This document shows, one piece after another, positions 52,055-61,557 of a stretch of DNA of 64,000 nucleotides. The position numbers and the translations under genes are program-made. Source of the DNA: a bacterium. Its GTDB lineage: Bacteria; Gemmatimonadota; Glassbacteria; GWA2-58-10. Positions within the stretch are counted from its first letter, which is position 1; each line of letters begins with the position of its first letter. The notes under the pieces are model-generated. The model saw nothing but the letters and a program-made list of their open reading frames with translations. It searched no databases and had not been told where the DNA came from. The stretch is from assembly GCA_021372515.1 (NCBI GenBank), contig JAJFUG010000029.1, positions 1 through 64,000 on the forward strand, read 5' to 3'.

Positions 52055-53266
52055 TCAGAAACCGAACTGGACAGTGAAGAAATTATCTGCCGAAAGCCGC
52101 CCCTTGTTCCGGTAAGCGTAGTTAAAGCTTACCGTCCGGCCGAGCCAGGTCCGCTGGATACCCCCGCCGAGGCTGAAACCACGCCAGGCCGGATTGTCGC
52201 CCTCATAGGTATAGCCCGACTTGTCGACTCCGTCGTTGAGCTCATCGGTCTGGATCATCCAGCCGCTGCGCAGCGCCGCGGTGGTGTAGCTGTCGAAAGC
52301 GAAAGTCAGCTCGGTGCCGGCGGAGTAGGAAATGGGAATGTAGCTGGGACGCCATATCTCGGCCGCGGTCACCCAGTTCACTTTCTCGCTGGCGAAAAGA
52401 GTGTAAGCCAGCGACAGCTTTACCACCGTGGGCAGACGGTAGGTGTTGGTCAGCCACATGACCTCGCGGTTGCTCCGGCGGGCGAAAGCGCCCTGGTCGC
52501 TCGAATAGTCGCTGTATCCGCTCGGCAGCGAACCGCTCTTGTCTTCCGGGCCCACCGACTCGATCAGGTCGGAGCCGCGCATGGTGATATTGGTCCCCAG
52601 GTTCTGGATGGCGAAAGCAAATTTGATCTCGCGGTCCGCCAGCTCGGTGTGGTAAATGGCGCCGGCGTCGATGGCGAAAGCGTTGCCGCTCGTATTGCCG
52701 AACACGTCCTGGTGGACATATTTCACGTTGATGCCGCCCATGAAGCGGTCCGAAAAGTTGTAGGCCAGCGAGCCGCCCATCTGGAAATCGTAGGCGTTGA
52801 AAGTGCTGCCCGTTCCCTCAGGCTGGCTCACCGTGGTTATTTCCATGTCCGGAACATCCAGATAGCCGAAAAACCCTCCGATGACGATATCACCGTCTCC
52901 GAGGGGCACCGCCGCCCCGGCGTAGCTGTAGGTCACGTCGAGGGTGTAATCGACCACGGTGAGCATGACCTCTTTCTGCTTGAGGAATCCCAGACCGGCC
53001 GGATTCCACCAGATCGATGATATGTCATCGGTGATGGCGGTGTAAGCGCCCCCCATGCCTATGCCCCGAGCACCCACGGGGATAGTCAGGAATTCGGCGG
53101 CGCGGGCGCCGACGAACGAGAAGTCGGACTGTCTGCCTTGCTCCAGGTACTTGTCCAACCCCGAGTAATCCTGCCGCGAAATGCCCTGCGCCAGCAAAGG
53201 CATGACAGCAAAGGCCAGGATCGCCCAAGTGCTGGCAAAAGCTCTTGAGGCTGATTTTCTGAACAT
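52055..53266 (-). CDS. PorV/UPF0164-like outer-membrane beta-barrel protein (module 3)
   Basis: 403 aa; GGAGG lies 7 nt before the ATG. A signal peptide ends at LAQ; mature start GISRQDYSGLDKYLEQG. Family motifs FLTIPVGARGIGMGGAYTA, DDISSIWWNPAGLGFLKQKE and NAFAIDAGAIYHTELADRE are present. The barrel ends in FTVQFGF. It differs from its two paralogues mainly in the 220-300 loop region. It stands 75 bp downstream of the module 3 exoprotein gene. Confidence 0.87.
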   Translation of the reverse strand: MFRKSASRAFASTWAILAFAVMPLLAQGISRQDYSGLDKYLEQGRQSDFSFVGARAAEFLTIPVGARGIGMGGAYTAITDDISSIWWNPAGLGFLKQKEVMLTVVDYTLDVTYSYAGAAVPLGDGDIVIGGFFGYLDVPDMEITTVSQPEGTGSTFNAYDFQMGGSLAYNFSDRFMGGINVKYVHQDVFGNTSGNAFAIDAGAIYHTELADREIKFAFAIQNLGTNITMRGSDLIESVGPEDKSGSLPSGYSDYSSDQGAFARRSNREVMWLTNTYRLPTVVKLSLAYTLFASEKVNWVTAAEIWRPSYIPISYSAGTELTFAFDSYTTAALRSGWMIQTDELNDGVDKSGYTYEGDNPAWRGFSLGGGIQRTWLGRTVSFNYAYRNKGRLSADNFFTVQFGF

Positions 53267-53341
53267 GTATTACCTCCATCCTCGTGCAGCCTGAAAAGAT
53301 AGGGGTTCCGATTGTAATCGGTCGCTGCGCGGCCGGCGCTC

Positions 53342-56300
53342 TCAGTTAACGATATAGAATTTGCCGGTGAACGTCTTGCCGCGCGTATCCGTCACATGGA
53401 AAAAGTACAAGCCGCTGGCTACGGTCTGGCCGAAACGGTTCCTCAGGTTCCAAGGCTCGGTCCCGGAGTGGTTATCGTAGCCTGAAAGCACTTTCGGCAC
53501 ACCCTGGGTCATGCGGTCGAGGTCGGTGTAGTCGCCCCAGCCGGTCCGATTGGAGCCGATGTGGTTGAGGACATTGACCAGGTTGCCGCCCAGCGAATAA
53601 ATGCGTAGCGTGCATTTATTGGGCAGGTTGATGAACTCGATCCGGCGCTGGGTGGGCGAAAGGTCCAGATAGGAGGAGGCCAGATACGGGTTGGGCACGA
53701 CCTTGATCTTGCTCAGGTCGGCGTCCTGCGCGTTGAGGCTCATCGGCTTGATGTCGATTTCCCACCTGTCTCCGGGGAACGGAGGCTCGTGGTACTGATA
53801 GAACACGGACAGGTCATCGTTGAAATAACCGTAGGCGTTGTCTATGCTCATCACCGTTCCGGCGGATGGCATTCCGGTCAGTTGGCCCTCCGTGCCGCTG
53901 AAGCGCCAGAACAGCCCGTTAACCATCAGGCCGAACTCCGCGGTGTTGCTGACCGGAAGCGATGAGACCATTTTCTTCGTGCGCTGGGCTTTGGGCACGT
54001 CGTTCAGCATGTCCTCGTACATCTGGCCCATGCCGCTCCAGACACCGCCGAAATTGTCGAGAGTGACGAAACCCCAGCCGTAATCATCCGGGAACTCGGC
54101 GAACGGCAGGTCCACGTTGCGGCTGACATCGTGCACGGCCAGGCTCAACCCGCCGCCGGAGGAAGTCCAGGTGAGCGTGAAACGTCCGCTGCGCATCATG
54201 CTGATGTTGCCGGGAGGGAAACCGGGTGCGCGCTCGGGGTTGGAGGCCGGCCCGGTGCTGTAGATATCTACTGTCGCCCCGGTGTAGCCCCCGGTATTGA
54301 AATTGTTCAGCAGCTCGGACCTGAAATTACCGTCCGAGAGGTAGCGGAAATCGGCAGTCACGGCGTAGTCCGCGCCCACCGAGGTCGTGGGGGCGAAAGA
54401 GACGCTCGCGTCCCCGGGCCGGACCGTGTAACAACGGTAGGGGAACTCCTGGGAGGCGCCCAGGACATTGCCGCCCTCGCTCAGCTCGAATGTCATGTTG
54501 CTGTACACGAAGCCGTAGGAGTGGATTGTGGGCTTCCAGTTGTCGACCTTGGCCGTCAGGACAAGCTTTTTCTCCGTGGTCAGGCGCTCGTTGAGCACGG
54601 GGGTGAACTCGATTTCGGCCACCGGGCCGCGGTAGACCGGCGGCTCTTTCAGGGTCCCGTCGCCGTTGCCCGCCACCGCCACCATGTCGTTGCTGTCGAA
54701 CACCGGGTTCTGGCCCATCCCGGGCGTGAACTTGATTTCCCCGTCCTGCTCCGCCGAACGGAAATTGCTGGCGTCCGAGCGCGGTATCACATCGTAAAGG
54801 CCTGCTTCGCCGGCGCGGTTCCAGGTTTTGCCTGCGTTCGGATCGGGCAGGGAGAACATATCCCCGGTGGACACGTCATAGTTGCGGTCATATGGCACCA
54901 GGGCGTACCAGACCTTGAGTCCGTTGCGCATGCGCTTGAGCGGGTAATCGTCGTCCAGCTTGTCGACATAGAAGAAAGTCAGATTACCGGCTGACATGCT
55001 CATGTCGGTGAGCAGCTCGGCGTGTGCATCGTTGGGCCCGGTGAAATTGCGGTAGAGACGGTAGCCCTCGAAATCGTATTCGCGGTACAGGTTGTTCGGA
55101 TCGAGCCCGTTTTCGTGCAGGAAAGTGTAGTAGGGGTCCGGTGTTTTCAGATTGACATCGCTCCAGGTGATAGTGACCTCACGGTCTCCCGGGACGATGG
55201 TCAGGGCGGGGGCGGCCGGGGTGGCCGGGGTCTGGTACCCCCCGTCGAACACTGTCTGCGCGACGGCCGCGTATTCCTCCTGCGGCTGGAACGCGGTCTG
55301 CATCATCGGGTCGTCGATGTTGGCGAGCTCGAACTTGGGCGCCATCAGGGGTTTGACCCCGGAGGGCGAGAACATCAGGACCCAGTCGAAAGATAGCGTG
55401 TCGCGCGGGGCGATGTCGTGCAGCTCGCCCCAGAAAGTGTAATGGTTCCAGTTGTCCGATCCGCCCCAGAGCCACTGGTTGTACCGGCTGTCCCCGGGAG
55501 TGAGGACCCCGGGCCAGGTATCCATGGCCTGACGGTTGGTGAAGGGGTTGGTCTGGCCGGCGAAATTGCCCTCGACGTTCATTATGCTGCGGTAGACTTT
55601 GGCCGAGGACCAGCCCTGGTCCATCAGGTTACCCGCTCCGGAGAACCCGAACTCCGTGCCGCTGGCCGTGGAGACCGCCAGGAGCTGCGACACCTCTCCG
55701 TCGTGCTCCATCTGTTTCAGGGGTTTCATTCCCAGCAGCGGCGGCTCCTGAGGCGTCCAGCTGCCGAGCTGCGGTATCTCGCACCACAGGGTCTGTATCC
55801 CCTTGGCCGGGTGGTAGGCCCAGCCCATGTTCTGGATTTCCCCGAATCCCATCTGCCGCCAGTTCTGATAGAGAATCACACTGGTCCAGCTCCAGCCCCC
55901 GTCCGGGGCCGGGCCGCCGTTCTTGGTCCACATCTGGGGGCCGAAGACGGCGTTCCATTTCATGTATTCACTCACGTTCTGCATGTACAGGTGTGAGTAA
56001 ACCATGTTGTTGCTCTGGCCGTAGTCCAGGAAATAGAGGTTGTACCCCAGATGGAAGCCGCTGAGCGGTTCGCCGAAGCCGCTGAACACATCCCCGCTGC
56101 TGCAGTACATGGTTTCGGCCCCGTGCAGCACCGGCGCACCGCCGGGTTTGTGGCCCTCGCGGGCCTCGGTGGGCCATGCCGCCAGCTCATCCGCATCCAG
56201 GGAGGTCCAGACCCGGCTGCGCAGGGAGCCGTCAGTGCCGGCTGCGGCGATTTCCATGACCGCTCCCGAGGTGGCCAGGGCCGAGAGTTCGTCGTAGGAA

Positions 56301-56644
56301 TCGATGGAGCAGATATAGGGCAGCACCAGACGGCCACCCGACTGTGGAATAACAGTATCCTCGGGCGTTCCATCCCCATCCGTGTCCTGAGTGGTGATAA
56401 GGCCGAATCCCCACCCGTCGTTATAGATCAGGTTGCCCGAGCCTTTGGGGTACTGAATGATGTTGGCATCCCCCGGCCAGGCATGGAAAGGCCCGCCGTT
56501 GTACCAGTCGGTCCTGACCCCCAGGCCGACATTGTTACCCTTGGCCGACCTGATCTGCAGCAGCTCCGCGGCAGCCGGGCTGACCGAGAAGCAGGCCATC
56601 AGGAGGAGGACGAACCAGATCGAAAATCTCTCATTTCGCTTCAT
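53342..56644 (-). CDS. Large exoprotein with FN3-like segment and C-terminal FlgD/T9SS-like sorting domain (module 3)
   Basis: 1100 aa from the ATG 7 nt after AGGAG; an upstream in-frame extension overlaps the receptor gene and is unlikely. The signal peptide ends at AAA. Shared features with the paralogues: KGNNVGLGVR and PKGSGNLIYND near the N-terminus, PGDREVTITWSDVN (about 478), REYDFEGYRLYRNF, LKVWYALVPYDRNYD, and a C-terminal domain from KVVPNPYLASS (about 977) to FYIVN. The 120-450 and 640-900 regions diverge most. Binding rather than catalysis is assumed, because no glycosidase or lyase motif is seen. Confidence 0.8.
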   Translation of the reverse strand: MKRNERFSIWFVLLLMACFSVSPAAAELLQIRSAKGNNVGLGVRTDWYNGGPFHAWPGDANIIQYPKGSGNLIYNDGWGFGLITTQDTDGDGTPEDTVIPQSGGRLVLPYICSIDSYDELSALATSGAVMEIAAAGTDGSLRSRVWTSLDADELAAWPTEAREGHKPGGAPVLHGAETMYCSSGDVFSGFGEPLSGFHLGYNLYFLDYGQSNNMVYSHLYMQNVSEYMKWNAVFGPQMWTKNGGPAPDGGWSWTSVILYQNWRQMGFGEIQNMGWAYHPAKGIQTLWCEIPQLGSWTPQEPPLLGMKPLKQMEHDGEVSQLLAVSTASGTEFGFSGAGNLMDQGWSSAKVYRSIMNVEGNFAGQTNPFTNRQAMDTWPGVLTPGDSRYNQWLWGGSDNWNHYTFWGELHDIAPRDTLSFDWVLMFSPSGVKPLMAPKFELANIDDPMMQTAFQPQEEYAAVAQTVFDGGYQTPATPAAPALTIVPGDREVTITWSDVNLKTPDPYYTFLHENGLDPNNLYREYDFEGYRLYRNFTGPNDAHAELLTDMSMSAGNLTFFYVDKLDDDYPLKRMRNGLKVWYALVPYDRNYDVSTGDMFSLPDPNAGKTWNRAGEAGLYDVIPRSDASNFRSAEQDGEIKFTPGMGQNPVFDSNDMVAVAGNGDGTLKEPPVYRGPVAEIEFTPVLNERLTTEKKLVLTAKVDNWKPTIHSYGFVYSNMTFELSEGGNVLGASQEFPYRCYTVRPGDASVSFAPTTSVGADYAVTADFRYLSDGNFRSELLNNFNTGGYTGATVDIYSTGPASNPERAPGFPPGNISMMRSGRFTLTWTSSGGGLSLAVHDVSRNVDLPFAEFPDDYGWGFVTLDNFGGVWSGMGQMYEDMLNDVPKAQRTKKMVSSLPVSNTAEFGLMVNGLFWRFSGTEGQLTGMPSAGTVMSIDNAYGYFNDDLSVFYQYHEPPFPGDRWEIDIKPMSLNAQDADLSKIKVVPNPYLASSYLDLSPTQRRIEFINLPNKCTLRIYSLGGNLVNVLNHIGSNRTGWGDYTDLDRMTQGVPKVLSGYDNHSGTEPWNLRNRFGQTVASGLYFFHVTDTRGKTFTGKFYIVN

Positions 56645-56724
56645 AAGTATACTCCTGGCTTGTTCAAGACCATGTGATGACAAAAGTCCCAAGCCTGAGG
56701 TCCAGGCCATCGCCTCCAGCATCT

Positions 56725-59700
56725 TCAGAAAGAGAACTCAAGTCCCGTGCGTATCTGACGGGCCATGCCCCAGAGGCGCTTGTCCATCGTCTGCTGGATG
56801 AAATCGCTGGCGATGGCCCCCATCGCGGCTTCCTTGACCGTGAGTATGCCGTCGCCGTTGAAATCCGCGTTGAACCGGGTGCGATTGAAATCAGTCTCGG
56901 ACAGATCCTCCCACTTCAGGTCTACGCCGCCGGTGACACTCGAGTAGTCGTCGAGATGATAATTGCTGGGATAGGAGTGGTTGTTCCGGTGATTGAGCAC
57001 ATTGAATATTTCCGAGAACACACTGAGGTTTCTCGTCCCGCCGAGACGGAAAGTCTTGCTCACTCTCAGATCAAGATTGAGGTCCCAGCGCCCGCGGAAC
57101 GCGTTCAACCCGTGGAGGCCGCTGTAGGTGATCGCCGAGGGGTCCTCCTGTCCGGCATAACCGTAAGCCATGTCGTTGGGACCACCGTTGGCCACCAGCG
57201 GCTGCCCGCTCTGGAGCTGGAGAACCGAATACACCCGCACATTTCCGAGCACCGTGTTGGCCAGGGTCCCGCTTCTGTAATCCTCCGGGAACAGGTAGTT
57301 GAACTGACAGGTCAACTTGTGGGTGCGGTCACCGGAAATCGGGGCCAGAAAATCGGGCGGGACATAGATCTGGTTTGAGGAGGGATCGTAGTTGCCCACG
57401 AAACTGCTTTTATTGTACGCGCTGCCGGTGGTGCGGGAAAACTGAAGGGTGTATTGCATGTTGATGGAGTAATTATTCGAGAAACGCTTGCGCAGCGAAA
57501 AATCCACACCCTTGATGTTCCCGTTGTCGCGGTTGACATAACCCTGGGTCCAGTCGCGTATCTCGTATCCAAGATGCCAGGCGTTGTAATCCTCGAAAAA
57601 GGATTTATTGGACAGGTTCCCGTCCACGTCGCGGTAGTACGCCACCACATCGAACAGCAAGTCGTTGGTCACCAGGTAGCTGAGGCCGGTTTCATAGGAA
57701 TCGGTGCGGGAGTACTCCAGACCGCCGGGGTTGGAACTGGAAAACATCATTTCCATGCTGGGCAGCTGGGTGAACACCCCGTAGCTGAAACGCAGCTGCG
57801 ACTTGTCGGTCACCGGGAACGCCACGTCGAAACGCGGCGACCACTCGTACAGGGTGCGCGGCCTCACGTAATCACCGTACTGGTCGAGTGAGGTGATTCC
57901 CCAGTTGGTGTTATGCTGGAAAGTGTCATAGCGCAGGCCGTAGTCGAAAACAAAGTCGCCGAGGTCGGTCCGGTTCTGGATGTAGGCGGCGTACATCGAC
58001 GGTTTGTAGCGGAACTCGTTGATCGGGTTGCGCCGGTCGGTGGAAACGCTCTGACGGAAACGGTGATTTTTCAGATCGATGGACTGGAAGCCCAGCTTGG
58101 CCCGGTTCATCCGGTTGATCTGGAAATCGAGGTCCATCTTGAAATTGTTCTGGTCCTCACGCAGGTACTGGTAGTTCATGTAGTAGAGCGAGGTCCGCTC
58201 GACATCCAGGGGCGTCTCGTAGGGAGTGTTGTTCCTCCAGGTCACCAGGCCGTCGGGCAACAGTTGCGCCCGCAGATCCTTGGTGTTGAGCCCATCCCGG
58301 CCGGGCCAGGTCTCTACCTCGAACTGAACATCGTGCGCCGACCAGCTCATGAATGTATCGCGCTGCCAATTGGTCTTGGGGTTGGCGTTGGTGATATCCT
58401 GAGAAGCGACATCCAGATACCGGATCTGGAGAGTCGCGCTGCGGTTGGCGCTTCTGAGGAAATCCCAGTCCAGCCCGAACATCAGGGTATTCATCCGGGT
58501 TCTTCTGGCGTTAGACGTGTGGATCAGAATCTCGTCTCCAGAGCCAAGGATACCGTTGAACCAGGGGCTTTGATCCCAGGTATTGCCATAGAGGTAGTCG
58601 AAATTGTAGGCATTGCGATTGATGATGCCGTTCTGGAAATAGTCGCCGTCGGCGCTCCAACCCTGTGGATTGGAATCCTGGCTCCGGGACCAGTTCTCGG
58701 AAACGAACGTTTTCACCCCGCTGACCGGAGCATAGGTGACCTTGCCAGAGATCAGGGTCCGGTCCGCCCAGTTGCCGGGCAGACGCACCGGGTTCGAGGG
58801 TGAAAACAGCGACGCGTCGGCCCCGGCCTTGGAGGCGTAGAACTCCCGGCCGGTCCGGAACATGTCGAGTGTGTATGGATTGCTTTCGCCGCCCAGCACG
58901 GGATCGTTACGCACCGAGCCATTCAGGCGGTCCACGAAAGTCTGGTTGATACCCCGGAAACCCTCATCGGCATGGGTGGCGAAATTGTCCGCGAAGCCCT
59001 GAATTTCACCGGAGCCGTGGAAGAAAAGGTTCGGAACGATTTTCACCGGGCCGCCGATATCGGCGGTCATCTGGTTGTAGCCCCAGTCGGAGGTACGGGG
59101 GTTGATTTCATCGGTCGTGTAGTTGAATACGCCTTTGAAATCCGGGCCGCCCTCTTTGGTGACGATGTTGATGATGCCGCTCTGTGCATTGCCGAACTCG
59201 GCCTGGAAACCTCCGGTGATGATATCGACTTCCTCGACCGCGGAGGTGGAAAGCTCGAGCGGAGTGGCGTCCGTGGAGGTGGAGCCGACCTCGGTGTTGA
59301 ATATCCAGCCCGTGCCTGTGCTGAACGGGTTGGCGGTGTAATTGCGGACCATCACTCCGTCCACCACCATGCCCTCTTCACCCAGGCGTCCGCCGCGGAT
59401 ACGCAGTCCGCGGGACTCGGCATCCTGCCCGCCGATCTGCACCCCGGCCTGGAGTGTCATGGCCTGATCCAGATTGGTCAGCGGTGTCTCATGCAGGTCG
59501 CTGCTGGTCAGGCGCTGTTTGCTGACAGTCTGGTCGCGCGGCAGAAGTATCTCGCTTTCCCCTTCCACCGTTATGCCGTTGAGCTCAACCACCGAGGAGC
59601 TGAGCGCTGAATTGATCGTGGTGGTCTGACCGGCGAGAATCAACTGGTCGGCGATCGTGGTTTTCTGGTATCCGGTATAGGTGAATGTGATGCTTCTTCT

Positions 59701-59937
59701 TCCAGGCGGGACGTTCAAGATGAAATAGTAACCATCATTGTTGGTCACATTGCCCAACCGTGTGCCATCCACAAGCACTTGGGCGCCCACCAGGGGCTGA
59801 CCGGAATCATTGTCCCTTACAGTGCCTTCGATCTTGCCCGTGCTGAGCTGCGCCGAGGCCACGGTCACCAGCATACAGACGAACAGGACCGCGCTCCCAG
59901 CGATGGATGCGTACCGTCTGAACGTTTTTTGGAGCAT
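56725..59937 (-). CDS. TonB-dependent outer-membrane receptor, SusC-like without SusD (module 3)
   Basis: 1070 aa; GGGGGAGG precedes the ATG. The signal peptide ends near ASAQ. Regulatory domain EGTVRDNDSGQPLVGAQV, plug GLRIRGGRLGEEGMV and GGFQAEFGNAQSGIINIV, then a full barrel ending GLEFSF. The EF-hand loop DFNGDGILTVKE is at residues 1025-1036, again exactly 45 residues from the end. It lies 107 bp after the beta-helix gene and 80 bp before the exoprotein gene, so the four genes probably share the sigma-54 promoter at 61.4 kb. Confidence 0.95.
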   Translation of the reverse strand: MLQKTFRRYASIAGSAVLFVCMLVTVASAQLSTGKIEGTVRDNDSGQPLVGAQVLVDGTRLGNVTNNDGYYFILNVPPGRRSITFTYTGYQKTTIADQLILAGQTTTINSALSSSVVELNGITVEGESEILLPRDQTVSKQRLTSSDLHETPLTNLDQAMTLQAGVQIGGQDAESRGLRIRGGRLGEEGMVVDGVMVRNYTANPFSTGTGWIFNTEVGSTSTDATPLELSTSAVEEVDIITGGFQAEFGNAQSGIINIVTKEGGPDFKGVFNYTTDEINPRTSDWGYNQMTADIGGPVKIVPNLFFHGSGEIQGFADNFATHADEGFRGINQTFVDRLNGSVRNDPVLGGESNPYTLDMFRTGREFYASKAGADASLFSPSNPVRLPGNWADRTLISGKVTYAPVSGVKTFVSENWSRSQDSNPQGWSADGDYFQNGIINRNAYNFDYLYGNTWDQSPWFNGILGSGDEILIHTSNARRTRMNTLMFGLDWDFLRSANRSATLQIRYLDVASQDITNANPKTNWQRDTFMSWSAHDVQFEVETWPGRDGLNTKDLRAQLLPDGLVTWRNNTPYETPLDVERTSLYYMNYQYLREDQNNFKMDLDFQINRMNRAKLGFQSIDLKNHRFRQSVSTDRRNPINEFRYKPSMYAAYIQNRTDLGDFVFDYGLRYDTFQHNTNWGITSLDQYGDYVRPRTLYEWSPRFDVAFPVTDKSQLRFSYGVFTQLPSMEMMFSSSNPGGLEYSRTDSYETGLSYLVTNDLLFDVVAYYRDVDGNLSNKSFFEDYNAWHLGYEIRDWTQGYVNRDNGNIKGVDFSLRKRFSNNYSINMQYTLQFSRTTGSAYNKSSFVGNYDPSSNQIYVPPDFLAPISGDRTHKLTCQFNYLFPEDYRSGTLANTVLGNVRVYSVLQLQSGQPLVANGGPNDMAYGYAGQEDPSAITYSGLHGLNAFRGRWDLNLDLRVSKTFRLGGTRNLSVFSEIFNVLNHRNNHSYPSNYHLDDYSSVTGGVDLKWEDLSETDFNRTRFNADFNGDGILTVKEAAMGAIASDFIQQTMDKRLWGMARQIRTGLEFSF

Positions 59938-60044
59938 TATCCCTCCCCCAGGGTTAGGAGTACGAATCAGATCAAATGAGACGCCCGTTTCATTGTTTCA
60001 TACGCGATCCTTTGCATTCGTTGGCAGCTTGAAAGAAAGAAGAA

Positions 60045-61379
60045 TCAGGGGTTGTACTCGTCGGCGCCTATGTCGGAAAGCGCGCCGGCAGGGCGGGGCT
60101 GACCGTCGTAATCGTCCTTTACCAGATCGAGTGGAGCCGCTTTGTCGAGCGCTTCGGCTGCTCCGGCGCTCAGATGCAGGTCACCTTTTTGAGCCGCGAC
60201 AAACCAATCGCTCCTGGCGTTCGTGACATTGCCTTTGAGATGGGCCGGGTTCTTGCCGCTCGGCCGATAGACTGCTTTCTTCTGCCTCAGCTCCGGGCTC
60301 CAGGGATCCAGGGCCAGGGTATCATCCACCGCCTGGAACGGCCCGTCGGTCAGGTTGTAATAAATCTCGCCGGAGGAGATGTTGTCCCCGTACAGGATGG
60401 CGTAGGGGGCGAAAGAATTCTGGATGATGGTGTTGTGGTAAATCTTGTAATCCGGTGTATATCCGACCTCGATTCCAGCCCCTCCCCCCGGCTCGTCCCG
60501 ATAGATGATGTTGTTGCGGATGAGGCTGCCGCGATGGGCATAGGGCAGTTCCCCGGAGAATATCCCGGCCCCGATAGCCACGTCGCAGTTGTAGAAATAA
60601 TTCCGCTCGATCAGCGCCCCCTGGCTCCCGCCGAAAAACAGGACCGCCGAGCCGCACAGCTCACCCACCGGTCCACGGATACGGATAAACTCGTTGTCCC
60701 GAACGATCCAGTCTTTGGCCAGAAGGACATCCACCCCGTTGGTGTACCAGTTCTTGGAGCGGTCCGTGTATTCGAACCGGCAGTATTCCACCAGGCCGCT
60801 GTCCGCGCTCTCCTCTGTCTTGGGATTGAAAGTGCCTTTCAGCATCTGCTCGCCGCTGTCCAGGAAATGGACATTGTAGACATGCAGGTTTCTGGAGCCG
60901 TATTCCCCCTGGATCTGAATAAGGTGGTACCAGGAATCGGCCAGGGTCAGGTCGGCGATCAGAATGCCGACCGATTTACGGATCCGTATTACGTGTTCCA
61001 CTTTGCCGTAATCCTTTTCCCGCATGCCTTTGCCGCGAATCACGACATCGTCGCGGTTGCCGGAGGCGCCCCGTATCGCCACGTTATCCGGCCCGTTGAT
61101 TATCAGCGTCTCGGTCAGGCGGTATTCACCCGGTTCCACCAGGATCGTCGTACCGGAGACAAGCTCGCGAACCGCCTGCTGCAGGCCCTCGACATCCGAC
61201 ACTCGCACCACATTTCCCTGGGGCGGCGGCAAAGAGGGGGCTTTGGCAGGCCGACCCGCGGCACAGACACGTGTTGCTGAAAGGGATATCACAAAAGCGT
61301 TAATTAAAAGAAGGCCAATCAATTGCGTCGCTCTTAAGACGAATACCTGTCTGCTGCCACATTCTATCCTTGAGACCAT
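60045..61379 (-). CDS. Right-handed beta-helix protein, probable polysaccharide lyase
   Basis: 444 aa; GGAGG lies 6 nt before the ATG. A signal peptide ends at CAA. A parallel beta-helix begins with VSDVEGLQQAVRELVSGTTILVEPGEYRL, like chondroitinase-B/PL6 and pectate-lyase-like proteins. Coils such as LIRNNIIYRDEPGGG and KIYHNTIIQNSFAPYAI follow. It ends with DYDGQPRPAGALSDIGADEY, a capping motif common in secreted beta-helix proteins. No definite catalytic residues can be named, so lyase is a fold-based guess. First gene of module 3, preceded by a -24/-12 element. Confidence 0.72.
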   Translation of the reverse strand: MVSRIECGSRQVFVLRATQLIGLLLINAFVISLSATRVCAAGRPAKAPSLPPPQGNVVRVSDVEGLQQAVRELVSGTTILVEPGEYRLTETLIINGPDNVAIRGASGNRDDVVIRGKGMREKDYGKVEHVIRIRKSVGILIADLTLADSWYHLIQIQGEYGSRNLHVYNVHFLDSGEQMLKGTFNPKTEESADSGLVEYCRFEYTDRSKNWYTNGVDVLLAKDWIVRDNEFIRIRGPVGELCGSAVLFFGGSQGALIERNYFYNCDVAIGAGIFSGELPYAHRGSLIRNNIIYRDEPGGGAGIEVGYTPDYKIYHNTIIQNSFAPYAILYGDNISSGEIYYNLTDGPFQAVDDTLALDPWSPELRQKKAVYRPSGKNPAHLKGNVTNARSDWFVAAQKGDLHLSAGAAEALDKAAPLDLVKDDYDGQPRPAGALSDIGADEYNP

Positions 61380-61439
61380 GGCTGTCCTCCAGTTGCTCGG
61401 GTGATCTGATTGATGCTCTGAATTGCGCTTTCAAGAGAA

Positions 61440-61455
61440 GGCAAAAGAAGTGCCG
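61440..61455 (-). promoter_or_regulatory. Sigma-54 (-24/-12) promoter of module 3
   Basis: On the minus strand CGGCACTTCTTTTGCC has exact GG-N10-GC spacing and differs from the module 1 element only in the spacer. Transcription would start near 61428, about 50 nt before the beta-helix gene. Confidence 0.65.
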
Positions 61456-61537
61456 CAGCCCATGGCTTGACTAACTGCTTGCAAAGAAGTGGACTCGGGC
61501 TGCCGGACAATGCGAAAACTGTCTCGTTCTTGAATCA

Positions 61538-61557
61538 GTGTTTCAAACGTGAGACAC
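61538..61557. promoter_or_regulatory. Candidate enhancer palindrome of module 3
   Basis: GTGTTTCAAACGTGAGACAC is a near-perfect inverted repeat centred about 106 bp upstream of the -12 element, matching the distance in module 1 (107 bp). The half-site differs, as would be expected for a different activator. Confidence 0.5.
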
